64,000 nucleotides of DNA, taken from Linyphia triangularis (lineage: Eukaryota; Arthropoda; Arachnida; Araneae; Linyphiidae). The notes beneath the pieces were generated by a model. It did not search any database. It worked only from the letters and a program-made list of their open reading frames with translations, and had not been told where the DNA came from. Shown here piece after piece: positions 51,101-60,228 of this stretch (its first letter is position 1; every line of letters begins with the position of its first letter). The stretch covers positions 5,088,001-5,152,000 of the forward strand of contig OZ021722.1 of assembly GCA_963978545.1 (NCBI GenBank). The letters are read 5' to 3'. The translations under genes and the position numbers were made by a program.

Positions 51101-53880
51101 ATGTTTGGGCATTTACAAACTACCTTTTGAAAAAAAAAAATTACTGAAATATATTAATTATTTAAGTATTTATGGCCAAAAAACCAACTTTTTTATTTAA
51201 CATTAATTTATCATTTTCTTTTTATCATTTAAATTACAAATCATTCATTAGAAAATTACGGATTTTTGTATTTCGTATTCTTTTTTAATGCTGAATCCAA
51301 ATATGGAATAATATTATGAGGTTGCTATTGAACTTTTTAAATTTTGGTTCTGTTTTAATATGTAGATGACCCCTCATGATGAAAAAAACTACATACAATT
51401 ATTAAAAACCTTTCACGATTTACAACGGTACCTTTTGTTTGTTATTTCAACAATTAGAACAAAAGATATAGCCATCGTTCTGTTTTTTTTTGGGGGGGGG
51501 GGGGTACTGTACAAGGACCTACTATTAAGGTTTTAGTCAAAATCGCGGAATGTGCATAGGGAAGCTGCCATTGAAAAAATCATGTTTATCAGTAATTGCT
51601 AAAAACAGTTTTAACGATTTTTCCCCCTTCTTCTCAAAATCACTGTAGTAATGCTTTTGAAGGTGTTCTAAACATTCCCGCTCCCGAAATTCCCATAAAA
51701 TGGCGATAAAAGCTTAAAAAGCTGAAAAACAAGTGCTTTTAACGTAGAGATTTAAGCCCTTGAGCATCTGTAGTCAACGATGGATTTTATTTACGTTTCT
51801 CGTACAAACAAGGTCAATGTAATGTCTATTGAATAAAATCACCAATTTGTCATTTGGGCATTTTTTTTTTTTTTTTTTTTTTTTGCTCATGAAACTGGTA
51901 ATTTCTATTCAAACGAGAGAAAATAAGAAAATGGTAAAATGAAATGAAGTAATGAAAATAAGTAAATAACAAAATGTCAAACGTTACTGCAATGACCAAT
52001 GTTATATAGTGTAATTGAAAGTTGTGCGATGTTCCACACCCCTAGTTTCAGCACGGTTTCTGCCGACCAAACGGTACAGTGGTTAGCGTGCTAGCTTCTA
52101 GACCGCGAGGTTGCGGGTTCGAGTCTCGTGTTAGGCATGGGTGTTTTTAAATGTATGTTGGCTTGTCTAAGGACGAACGTTTCGGCGCATTATAGCCCTC
52201 GTGTTGCTGACGGCGCCAGATAATCTGAAAACAACCAATTAACTTTGTTGCTCAAATATTGCATTCTGAGGAGAATGACAAGTTACGCATTTATTATCAT
52301 ATCTGGTTTTCACCTAATTCGCTTCTGATCTGAATAATTGCAAATCCATTATATTTTATGATCTTTCAATCGTATTTTACGAGTTTCTTTTAAAGTGACT
52401 TGGACATGATGTTGAGAGAGACAATTTAAAAGTGGAAAACTTATAGAAGTACGTTAAATGACTTTGTCTTTGTTTGCATGGATTATCTTTCGAACTCTAC
52501 TGTTCTGCATTGACTACCTTCTAACGGTCAGTACCGATAGTGTGCTCTCAGATCTAAACTCTATTTCACACAAAGTGGACTTAAAAAAAAAAAACTTTCT
52601 TTCACTGGCCTTCAAATGGGATTTTTGTAGAAACAGAAGGGAACAAAACCGACATAGAATAAGACAGGTATTTTGTAATATCTCACCAGTTCCTTCATAT
52701 AGACGGCCCTGGGGAGATTTTCTTGTGTTCCCTTCTCGTTTACTCAGTTCATTGTACTATATGAAGAACTAAAGGATATGAAGAAGCTGCGGATTGGAGA
52801 ATTACTCATGTAACTTGGAGCTTGGAAGTGGTAAAGGAGAAAATGAAATTCAAAGATTTTAAACGTATTGAAGAACTTTAAATGACTTAATCTTTTCTAT
52901 GGATAATCTCTCAAACTGATTTGCTATTCTCTTTTGATGACCTACCATCGATTAGTACAGTATCCCCCCCCCCCAAAAAAAAAAAAAAAAAAATCCGAAC
53001 AATGGCTATATCTTGTATTCTAATTGATGAAATAACAAAAACCAAGCACCGTTGTAAATTGTGGAAGATCTTTATTAATTGTATACAATTTTTTTTATCA
53101 TGAGGGGTCATCTCTCTATTAAAACTAAACCAAACTTTAAAAAGTTCAATTCCAACCCCATAATATTACATCATATTTAGATTTAGAATAAAAAAAAAAT
53201 GTCTAAATTCCAAATTTCATAATTTTCCAATGAGTGTAATAATATAAAATTTTTTTAAATTAAAGTTAATATATTTTATCAATTTTTATTTCAAAGGACA
53301 GTTTGTATAAGGCCAAACATAATTAACATGTAACTTTTGTATTAAACAGATTTTTGATAATTAATTATTAATTAAATAAACAAGTTAATTTTTTTTTCAT
53401 ATATATATATATATATATATTGCTTCTATTAGAATTATCATGGTTGAAAATCCTACCAGAATTGTTTTTCATTCCATTTTGACTTTTGGCTCTCAATATT
53501 TTAGCAAAAATATAAAAAAGCTCACTTTAAGGGATCGCGTAACATATATTACGTCTTGAAGCATGTAAAACGTTCAAAACAAAAAAGTAATTTATCCTCA
53601 AGATCTTCCAAAGAATTTTTGCTCATAAGTGACGTGTTTCTCAACATAATGAACTGAAATTTGGTATCTCGGGTAAACGAGATAGTCTAAATCGACTGAA
53701 AAACTAAAAAATAAGGGTACGTATTGAAATTTTTAAAGATAGAGTTAAATTTATTTAGTATACAGCCCCCTAAGAAAATAATTTTGCACCAGACATATAG
53801 AAAATCGCAAACAAAACATTTTGGTTCAAACCGCAATATTCTACGATAATTAGAACCGAAGATATAGTCTACGTTCGGAT

Positions 53881-53918
<38 letters not shown>

Positions 53919-54229
53919 GTATTGTACCTATATATCATTCTGACCTCTATTTTCACATCAAATGGACTTAGACTAGGGGCACTAGATAAGTAGGTAAATT
54001 AGGTAGACAAGACTAAGGTATTTTGTTTCTATCTTACCAGTTCCGGCATATAGACGGCTTTAGGAAGATTTCCCTGCTTCCCATTGGCGATCTTGGCACG
54101 CAGTTCGTTGTGCTTCTTCACAATGACCTTCTGGGTAGCAGCATCCACGCCTCGCCTCTGCACATTGCAGGCGCCTCTGCAGTGCGTAACGCACAGGGCA
54201 GCAACAGTGAGGAACACCAGGAGATGCAT
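40636..54229 (-). CDS. Secreted CAP-domain protein, copy B, tail truncated by a stop
   Basis: Exons on the minus strand are 54038-54229, 48737-48824, 43425-43588, 41908-42005 and 40636-40675, with the same phases as gene A and introns of 1.2-5.2 kb. The 193-residue product has a signal peptide (about residues 1-17), KHNELRAK, FQHD, GQNI, YNEV and GHFTQIIWANTN. The second signature reads PYGCDYLPGGNI. Two positions depart from the CAP2 consensus (Pro for a hydrophobic, Asp after Cys). Exon 5 codes only 13 residues before TAA, where A and C continue with a four-Cys tail. The CAP core is intact, so the gene may still be functional with a shorter C-terminus, or it may be at the start of decay. 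As in gene A, the GEN glutamate is Gln. Confidence 0.87.
40894..41700. repeat. Dispersed repeat / shared intron-4 sequence
   Basis: 40894-41420 is collinear with 8640-9400. 41500-41700 resembles 23290-23510 and 650-880 in intron 4 of copies A and C ('catacgctggcaacagaaac', 'ggatttatattaaaaact'). This mixes an interspersed element with likely ancestral intron similarity. Confidence 0.65.
41908..42005 (-). CDS. CAP gene B, exon 4
   Basis: 98 nt. Acceptor tttgcag, donor gtaaag. It encodes IIWANTN, GCGYVRY and PYGCDYLPG, the same frame and length as exon 4 of gene A. Confidence 0.92.
42240..43424. other. Intron 3 of CAP gene B
   Basis: AT-rich, with (taa)n near 42306-42332 and A-runs at 42640-42680. 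The segment 42840-43020 ('ctcgggattcgaactcaaac', 'taaccacacatccatcag') looks like a decayed tRNA-headed SINE of another family in minus orientation. No exon was seen. Confidence 0.45.
43425..43588 (-). CDS. CAP gene B, exon 3
   Basis: 164 nt. Acceptor gaatttctag, donor gtaaga after GHFTQ. It encodes RGYTGQNIA, an Asn/Pro-rich NQNPNPDWEG stretch, YNEV and FDERTGHFTQ. The acceptor itself is the exon-proximal end of a 58-bp tandem repeat. Confidence 0.93.
43589..43880 (-). repeat. 58-bp tandem repeat that multiplies the intron-2 acceptor
   Basis: Five copies with starts at about 43591, 43649, 43707, 43765 and 43823, all identical by eye. On the minus strand each unit has a branch-like tttaac, a T-rich tract and gaatttctag. 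The last unit joins exon 3 directly. Use of an upstream acceptor would add 58 nt, shift the frame and reach TAA within the same unit. Confidence 0.95.
44455..45056. repeat. Degenerate tandem array, about 4 units of roughly 180 bp
   Basis: Each unit has 'cttatgttgaaaatttcaga', 'gagctgtagccctattagaa' and a following tattaattaa-rich stretch. Unit starts are near 44465, 44610, 44825 and 44970. The array runs into the (GACA)n tract. Confidence 0.75.
45059..45124. repeat. (GACA)n microsatellite
   Basis: About 16 uninterrupted units. The Cys-Leu-Ser-Val peptide on the minus strand is an artefact of it. Confidence 0.97.
46058..46514 (-). mobile_element. Tigger/pogo-like deletion derivative
   Basis: Flanked by TA (46056-46057 and 46515-46516). 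Tips are cagtagaatctcgattaacc and ggttaatcgaggttctactg. The minus strand keeps a C-terminal transposase remnant around 46360-46230 with LTWLEQLSDAD and KRLRDRAAKQR, as in Tigger/pogo proteins. The DNA-binding and DDE parts are missing, so it is non-autonomous. It lies in intron 2 of gene B. Confidence 0.87.
47343..47577. mobile_element. MITE with 23-bp TIRs
   Basis: gatctctactataacttctg at the left tip and its complement at the right tip, with one mismatch over 23 bp. Interior without coding. Target duplication not resolved. Confidence 0.7.
47601..48031. mobile_element. TIR MITE (TAA target) hosting another MITE
   Basis: Ends agctgagcgcccacta and tagtggacgcatagct are flanked by TAA on both sides (47598-47600 and 48032-48034). 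Sub-terminal 'agagcagagtg' and 'cgctctgctatgctc' repeats link it to 48240-48432. A three-base TWA target fits PIF/Harbinger-type elements. The MITE 47692-47918 is inserted within it. Confidence 0.65.
47692..47918. mobile_element. TIR MITE nested in 47601-48031
   Basis: Ends actaaacttcaacttaactt and aagttaagttggagtttagt. Sub-terminal 'gacatcactagacggtagat' matches its complement 'atctatcgtctagtgatgtc'. Same family as 26251-26693. Confidence 0.8.
48240..48432. mobile_element. Near-fully palindromic MITE (TTA target)
   Basis: 193 bp flanked by TTA (48237-48239 and 48433-48435). Tips are agcttggcgtccactatcgc and gcgatagtggaagtcaagct. The two arms, each about 80 bp with 'gagcagatcagagc' boxes, pair along almost their whole length. 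Confidence 0.85.
48737..48824 (-). CDS. CAP gene B, exon 2
   Basis: 88 nt. Acceptor gttttcttag, donor gtgagc. It encodes VWDNALAQKSQAWADKC and the FQHD histidine, in the same phases as exon 2 of gene A. Confidence 0.93.
49310..49770 (+). repeat. Dispersed repeat, inverted relative of 53600-53960
   Basis: 49310-49450 belongs to the 'gtggtcagcataa' family. 49470-49750 ('gttctaattatcgtagaat', 'catttaccctgtatacc', 'acgtcacttatgagc') is mirrored at 53600-53900. This places an inverted pair about 4 kb apart in intron 1 of gene B. Confidence 0.75.
50379..50788. mobile_element. Fold-back element with about 135-bp arms and an internal duplication
   Basis: Arms 50379-50515 and 50650-50788 are near-perfect complements (for example 'taacaagaaatatttatttt' pairs with 'aaaataaatatttcttgtta'). 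Between them is a 65-67-bp unit repeated twice (starts about 50517 and 50584) containing 'catccataatggctctact'-like sequence, here cataatggctctacttttac. Transcripts would form a long hairpin. Confidence 0.85.
50845..52060. other. Intron 1 of CAP gene B, repeat remnants
   Basis: AT-rich. 51490-51790 is a further copy of the 'gtggtcagcataa' family (middle part). A poly-T tract lies at 51860-51884. The family terminus gcgatgttccacacccctag is at 52027-52046, directly before the SINE. Confidence 0.6.
52062..52240 (+). mobile_element. tRNA-derived SINE
   Basis: Full-length head (gccgaccaaacggtacagtg), B-box ggttcgagtctc, body and aaaacaaccaa tail. Its flanks do not show a clear target duplication. 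Confidence 0.88.
52687..52771 (-). pseudogene. Decayed copy of CAP exon 1 inside intron 1 of gene B
   Basis: The plus-strand text cagttccttcatatagacgg followed by gagattttcttgtgttccc aligns with 54038-54120 of exon 1 (cagttccggcatatagacgg). The donor is kept (gtgaga) and the adjacent intron bases ggtattttgt are also shared. Frame breaks and the loss of a signal peptide show that it is not coding. It implies a past duplication of exon 1, or a degraded extra gene copy. Confidence 0.7.
53600..53960 (-). repeat. Dispersed repeat, inverted relative of 49470-49770
   Basis: Mirrored phrases include 'cataagtgacgtgtttctca' and 'attctacgataattagaacc'. A 36-base T tract at 53881-53917 occupies the position of an A-rich stretch in the other copy. 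Confidence 0.75.
54038..54229 (-). CDS. CAP gene B, exon 1 (signal peptide and helix 1)
   Basis: 192 nt from ATG to donor gtaaga. Signal peptide core LLVFLTVAALCVT, mature start with two Cys (one is replaced in gene A), then KKHNELRAKIANGKQG. It is three codons longer than exon 1 of gene A. Confidence 0.93.
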
Positions 54230-54259
54230 TTAGAAAAGGCAATGCGGAATTGTCCGAAA

Positions 54260-54281
54260 ACTGGATGCTTTTTTTTTTATA
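54260..54281 (-). promoter_or_regulatory. Candidate core promoter of CAP gene B
   Basis: On the minus strand a TATAAAAA box (54274-54281) is followed about 17 nt later by ccagttt (54258-54264), an initiator-like sequence. The ATG comes about 31 nt further on. The spacing from TATA to the initiator is shorter than usual, so transcription may start a little downstream. Confidence 0.4.
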
Positions 54282-55318
54282 CAGAAAACCACTTTTTATC
54301 GTGTACATTGAAACACGTTGATGCTGACAATACTGCGATGTCATGTGTAGGAGTCAATTTAGAATGACATTGCTTCGAGTACTAAAAAACAATGAAACAA
54401 CAGTTTCTTATCAGTTGGAAGTTTTATTGTTTGGTCCGAATATTTAATTAATTGCACTTGGACTATCACGACTTTGGTGACTGGTTAAGATTGGCAACTA
54501 GGAGTAGACCTTGCTGGAATGAAGGCAACAGTTACATAAAAGCCATTCAATATTTCACTTGAATTCATTCGAAATCTGTTTTTTAAATTGCAACCCATCG
54601 TAATTTTGACATATTCTTTATCTAAAAATCGTGCCAACGCATTCAATTTATCTTTCTTATGTATTTTTAGATGCTTCATTGTTCTTTTGCGAAATGTTTG
54701 CTGTTTTTTTTAACACGTTTTTTTTTTTCACCAACCCAAGGTTGTTGTGTAATTTAAATAAATACGCGCGCTTTTTAAAATGAAGTGATGAAGTGTAGGA
54801 AACCTTAGTATTGCATTGTGGGAAATTATATGAATAAAGCCTAAATAACTATGAAACTGCATTATTAAAATTTCAAATTTAAAAAAGGAAATCAATGTGA
54901 ATAGTTTTGGTAAATTTATCAAGTGGACTTTTTTTAGAAAGGAACAAAAATAACTACTATGAACCTAAAGGATACATTTTTTCAAGTTATTCGTAGACGC
55001 TGGCGATATATTTGCTAAGCAAATTTGTATAAATACGTGAAGCAAGGAATCGAGTGTTTCCCTTTCGACATTATAAAAAAATTCCATCGAAACATGATAG
55101 AAACATTTAAATCTTTACCTCCAGTAACTCAAACTATGAATAAGATGGTAAGTCTTTAATTATTTATCATTGGAGATAGGGAATCTCTATCTCTAGGAAA
55201 CGATTTCGGAAATAAGATGTTTTTGTGAGTAATGATTAACAAAAATAAGTCGTCGAATTTCGTAAATCCATTTTTAACGTCATGTAAAGAGTATTATGTT
55301 GATCCATTAAAAGGAAGT
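54282..55318. other. Upstream region of CAP gene B, no gene seen
   Basis: AT-rich, with a short T-tract near 54718-54730. No repeat family was recognised and no exon supported. Confidence 0.4.
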
Positions 55319-55726
55319 CCTAGTAAGGATAATTATCTATACTCTCTAATGTCACAGTCTTTTAGCCCAGTGCATTTAGAAACTACTTTCTTTAACCACT
55401 TTGACATTTGGTGAATAAGTACGGAAATGATCTCTTTATGAGATAAGATAAATTTTTTTCATTTAATGTCTATTTATTATAAATGAAAATTAAAAAGAAG
55501 AAAAATACTATTGCAGGTGGCGCCACTTCATAGGCATTAATGTAAGGATTTCAAATTTAAAATAAAATATATTCGACGCTATTTTCGAGTATTTAATTTA
55601 TGTTATATCATTAAGTGATCATTTTCGTACCTACTCACCAAATGTCAATGTTTTTTTGTAAAGTAGATTCTAAATGCACTTGGCTAGAAGATTGTAACAT
55701 ATCGAGTATAGGGATTGATCCTTACT
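55319..55726. mobile_element. TIR MITE, uninterrupted relative of 27282-29737
   Basis: 408 bp. Left tip cctagtaaggataattatct, right tip ending gggattgatccttactg. The terminal repeats extend through 'gcatttagaaactacttt' and 'gtacctactcaccaaatg' to over 100 bp. It shows what the host element at 27282 looked like before its insertions. Confidence 0.82.
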
Positions 55727-55895
55727 GTTAAAATATATTTTCAATTGAATTACGTGCGTATCAAAGTTCCTAAATCACTTCTTTTAACCATGAGTTAGGC
55801 TAGCACTCTTAATTTAAAATTGAAAATTGAATTAATTGATGCACTTAAATTTCCTTGTAAGTTTTGAACTTCACACCCGCTTCAAATAAGCCTAA

Positions 55896-56077
55896 GCCGA
55901 CGAAACGGTATAGTGGTTAGCTCACTAGCTTCTATACCACGAAGTTGCGGATTCGAGTCTCGTGTAAGGCATGGGTGTTTGTAAATGTATGTTGGCTTGT
56001 CAAATGATGAATGTTTCGGAGTATTATAGCCCTCGTGTTGCTGACGGTGCCAGATAATCTGAAAACAAACAACCAAC
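55896..56077 (+). mobile_element. tRNA-derived SINE (diverged)
   Basis: Head gccgacgaaacggtatagtg, B-box altered to ggattcgagtctc, same body and acaaccaac tail. More substitutions than the other copies. Confidence 0.87.
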
Positions 56078-56119
56078 TCACAAGCTTGATATGTTAATCA
56101 TCCCACCTCCACATGGATG

Positions 56120-56284
56120 ATTGACAGTAAAAAGGACGTTTGCAAAACAGACTCTCTTTAAGGTCGAAAAATAAAATCACTATAAATTTGAGGAAGAAAA
56201 CCTACTTCTTCCTCAAATTTATAGTGACTTTATTTTTGTCCTTAAAGATAGTCTGTTCTGCAAAACGTCCTTTTTACTGTCAAT
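56120..56284. repeat. Long hairpin with about 78-bp arms
   Basis: attgacagtaaaaaggacgt at the left end is matched by acgtcctttttactgtcaat at the right end. The arms stay complementary to the centre (aggaagaa / ttcttcct) with few mismatches. Confidence 0.87.
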
Positions 56285-56312
56285 TATCTATCTGTTAACA
56301 TAAGTAATAAAA

Positions 56313-56316
<4 letters not shown>

Positions 56317-56349
<33 letters not shown>
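56317..56349. repeat. (TA)n microsatellite
   Basis: About 32 bp of TA before a copy of the 'gtggtcagcataa' family (56350-56960). Confidence 0.95.
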
Positions 56350-56350
<1 letters not shown>

Positions 56351-56387
56351 CAATTTTGGAACATCACGACTTCAAGAGTGGTCAAGA

Positions 56388-56522
56388 TTGGTTGTTTTCA
56401 GATTATCTGGCGCCGTCAGCAACACGAGGGCTATAATGCTCCGAAACATTCGTCATTAGACAAGCCAACATACATTTACAAACACCCATGCCTAACACGG
56501 GACTCGAACCCGCAACCTCGCG
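56388..56522 (-). mobile_element. 5'-truncated tRNA-derived SINE
   Basis: The tail side (ttggttgttttcag) is intact, but the tRNA-like head stops just upstream of the B-box (ends ...aacctcgcg on the plus strand). The target duplication aagagtggtcaaga is at 56374-56387 and 56523-56536. It is inserted in a 'gtggtcagcataa' family repeat. The perfect target duplication shows that truncation happened at insertion. Confidence 0.9.
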
Positions 56523-57236
56523 AAGAGTGGTCAAGAAAAAATGTGAGTCTGTGTGTGCGTGGTCAGCATAACTCTCTGACGAATGTACTTACAATGTTCA
56601 ATTTTGGTGTACGAGTTAGTAGTGGACATGGGACTAAACATTAAATCTTTCGCTAAAATAGTGCATGTGCATAAGGTAGCTGCCATTGAAAAAAAATACG
56701 TTTTTCAATTAATTGCTAAAATACAGTTCTAACGATTCTAATCAAAATCGCTGTGTTAATGCCTTAGGGTGTTTTAAGCATTCCCATCTCCAAAATTCCC
56801 TTAAAAAGGCGGTAAAGGCGTAAAAGGTTGAAAAACGAATGTCTTCAACACACTCCTCCATTGAGCATCGCTCGTCAACGACTATTTTTCTTCTGCACTT
56901 ACAAGAAAGGATAATATTAGAATTATCGAGACGTATTTCGCCAGAATAAGTTGTGCGATATTTCACACCCCAAGTTTCGCATGCAATCGTATGTTAAGCA
57001 GGTAATCATAAGGTATTGAATATGTAAACTTTATATTTTGAGACGATCACCAGAAACAGTCTCCACAATATTTCACTACTTTATGTTTAGTCAAACTCGG
57101 CACAAAAAGGTAAATGTGAAACTAACATAGTTGTCGCTTATGCCTTTTCTTGAGAGTGGTGAGAAACTAAAATGAGATAATCGAAAATTCCCATGTAATC
57201 AATCAGTACTTGGAAGGTTAGATTTTTTTCAAAATA

Positions 57237-57500
<264 letters not shown>

Positions 57501-57649
57501 TTTTATGCTGATAAGAACACGCATGGCTACATTTAAAAAAAAAGAGGTTTTTTGGGTTTTAAATACATGTAATATAGTTTGGCAACAGTTATCTACTGTA
57601 TCTGGCAGCATCCATATTATCAAAAACAACGTATGATCGTGAAGCATTT

Positions 57650-58990
57650 CGTTTGATTGTTCCAGTAGTCGCAGCTTTGGGGCTTGTTCCTCGAGCGTTT
57701 CCTCTTTAAAGAGGGGTAAAAAAACCTAGAAAAGAATACGCTGATTTAAGCAATGGGTAAATTCAAATCTGACTGTCCTGTAGTCCTTCATTGGAACGGC
57801 AAACTTCTGCTAAAATCTTTTGGATTAAGAAAGATTGACCGTTTGTCTCTATATGTTTCGAGAGATGGTATTGAAAAACTTCTTAGTGTCTCAAAGTTGA
57901 GTGCTGGAAGAACAGCTAAATATATTTAAAAAAACTGTTTTTATGCTAGACAATGGCAAGTTGAGAATTAAATTTGGACAAAGTTTTGATACTACGAGTT
58001 GGTACGAGTACTATTGGTTGTGTATAAGAGGCATGCATTATTTTGGAGAAAAAATCGGACGTGAACTATTGTGGTTAGCCTGCTGACACCATATCATGGA
58101 ATTAATATTGGCAAAGTTACTTAAGTTGTGCTATGGACCCTCATGTTACACAGAAGTTTCTCTTTTCAACAGACTTAAAGCCGTTTGAAAAAGAATTGCA
58201 AAAATAAACTTTCATGATTTAGAACTGAAAAAAGACTTTAAAAAGTTTAAAGTTTCAACTGTAGCCTTTCTTTCATCTGTGGATAAATCTATGATAGTTA
58301 GAGATGATTATAAAGAAGTAATCGAGTTGACAGTAATCGTTTTGGGCAATATACCAGAGAAAGTCAATTACAGAGCAGTTTCATCAATTCATGGATAGTG
58401 GATAGCTAAACTCCTATACATTTTTAAATCCTTCTATTCAGAGACCAGCAAGAGGGTTTCCGTATAACTAATAGAGAGAAGAAATGCAGATCCAGCTATT
58501 TGTACAGTTCAATGCTTTTTTGTACAGTAAAGACATGGATAGAAGCCCCACTTGCTTCTGGTGTTGACCTGAACTTGTGGAAAAAAGTTAAAAAGTATAA
58601 GATAATGGATTTTAAAATTGGAATCGCCGCTGTAAAAGCTTATGTATTATCTTTCAAATGAATTGGTTGGTTAAGCCATATTTTCACTTAGAATTACAGC
58701 AAAGGAAAAATTAAAAAGTATTTCAGATATGAATAACACAAAAGATTCCAGAAATATAAAAGGGTGCGAGCTATTAAAAATGTTGAAAGATAACGCCAGT
58801 CTTGGAGAATTTGTAACAAAAAGAACTCTTGATATTTACTTTTTACTTACAAAAAGAACTCTTGATATGGTAATTTTTCAATGTTTCGTTATCGAACATG
58901 TCTCTACAATGACAGTGGGTTACGATAATCTGAATGGCACCATCTACACGATTTATGTTGTTTACAATTTCCATACCCAACCCATATCTT
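57650..58990 (+). pseudogene. Degenerate hAT-like transposase
   Basis: Plus-strand frames, broken by many stops and shifts, read CPVVLHWNGKLL, IDRLSLYVSRDGIEKLL, FDTTSWYEYYW (a worn FDTTASNTG-type block), IGRELLWLACHHIMEL and GPSCYTEVSLFNRLK. Downstream come DYKEVIELTVIVLGNIPEKV and further worn text. This order matches an abundant arthropod protein family that I associate with hAT-like DNA transposons. The family name is from memory and should be confirmed. No intact frame over 100 codons remains and no terminal repeats were recognised. It is dead. Confidence 0.7.
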
Positions 58991-58999
58991 TTAGATGTT

Positions 59000-59779
59000 A
59001 TTAACTATTCATTCGATTGATTTCAATTAGATGTTGTTCTTGGTAGGAGATTGAGTGTCGTTTGAAAATGTTCATTAAGTACAGCTATACATTTAGAAAC
59101 TTTGAATAGAGCTGAAAGTTAGAAACTATTTATACTCGCTAGTCCACTATTTATTGAGTGATAATTTTACGATTTGAAATTATATTTTGGTATTTAGATA
59201 ATTTCCGATCGACCGTTTTCAGCTTACAAAAAATGTAGCCAAGTGTTCTGTAATGCTTGGTTAAATGATGAAATAAACACCACTACTGATCTACATTACA
59301 CCACACTAATTATTCATTTCGTATTTAGGTGTATTAATAGCTTATTTTGAATGCTTTTCAAGATTTTATACCGCCTAATTTATAGGGACAATTTTATCAG
59401 AATTTAAAAAGATAATGGAGTAGCAAGGGGAATAACGAGCGTTTGTGAGCAGGGGTAGAGCCCTCTACAGTTTAATTATTTCATAAACTTTTACTAACTT
59501 ATTTAAAAAAATTTGATTATGGTATAAATAAAAACTTTCTTTAAGAAAATTGCTTTATTACTTTAAAAAATATTTATTACCAAATCCACTACAAATACCC
59601 AAAAACGCACAAAATACGAAATTTTACTGTTCATTGAGCACCATCTTTTAATTGGAGTAGGATTCTGAAATTTTGCTAGAACATTTGTATGGGTAGATGT
59701 AAAAATATGAGGGGGTGTCTTGGTCTCTAGGTAAAAAAAATTATTTTTACCCATATATTTTTTGAACCACCCTAATATA
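59000..59779. other. No feature recognised
   Basis: AT-rich DNA between the transposase remnant and the mariner derivative. No coding or repeat signal that I can support. Confidence 0.4.
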
Positions 59780-59989
59780 CAGGGTGTCACAAAAGGTCAT
59801 GTCCAAACGGCACACATGGTTGTGTCAGGTCATGAGGAAGCAGAATTACATAGGAAAGGGGGGTCGGAAACGCAATTTTGACAGTGAAATTTTATCGTAA
59901 CCGTCACGCAAAGAAAAGATAACAAACGGTGTAAAAAATCTTTATTTTACAACAAAACAGTACCAAATAAAAAAGAAAAATGCTACAAA

Positions 59990-60228
59990 TCATAGTAAGT
60001 GCTCAAAATTGGCCCCATCAGCTGCGATGCATGCTTCACATCTGCGACGCATGGAATCGCGAACTCGTTCGAATTGGTCAGTAGTCTCCCGGACACGTGC
60101 CGCCGCTTCAACGATACGTGCGATGAGGTCCATGTCCGATGGAACGGGTGTCTCGTACACCAGACACTTCAGGTATCCCCACAGGTAAAAATCCAGGGGG
60201 GTTAGGTCCGGGGATCGTGGTGGCCACG
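59990..60228 (-). pseudogene. C-terminus of the mariner-family transposase
   Basis: The minus-strand frame reads WPPRSPDLTPLDFYLWG, then VYETPVPSDMDLIARIVEAA, then RRRCEACIAADG and FEHLL with TGA at 59990-59992. It continues across the hAT-type insert into 63267-63338 (VGLIEARTLQRAGTIP), where a stop at 63339-63341 ends the open frame. The N-terminal half, including DNA-binding and the first Asp residues, is deleted. The hAT-type element inserted exactly in the codons for WPP. Confidence 0.92.

Noticed and set aside
52062..52140. Stand-alone tRNA gene
   Set aside because: The tRNA-like head with a B-box is always fused to the same SINE body and tail in five places, so it is a SINE promoter and not a free tRNA.
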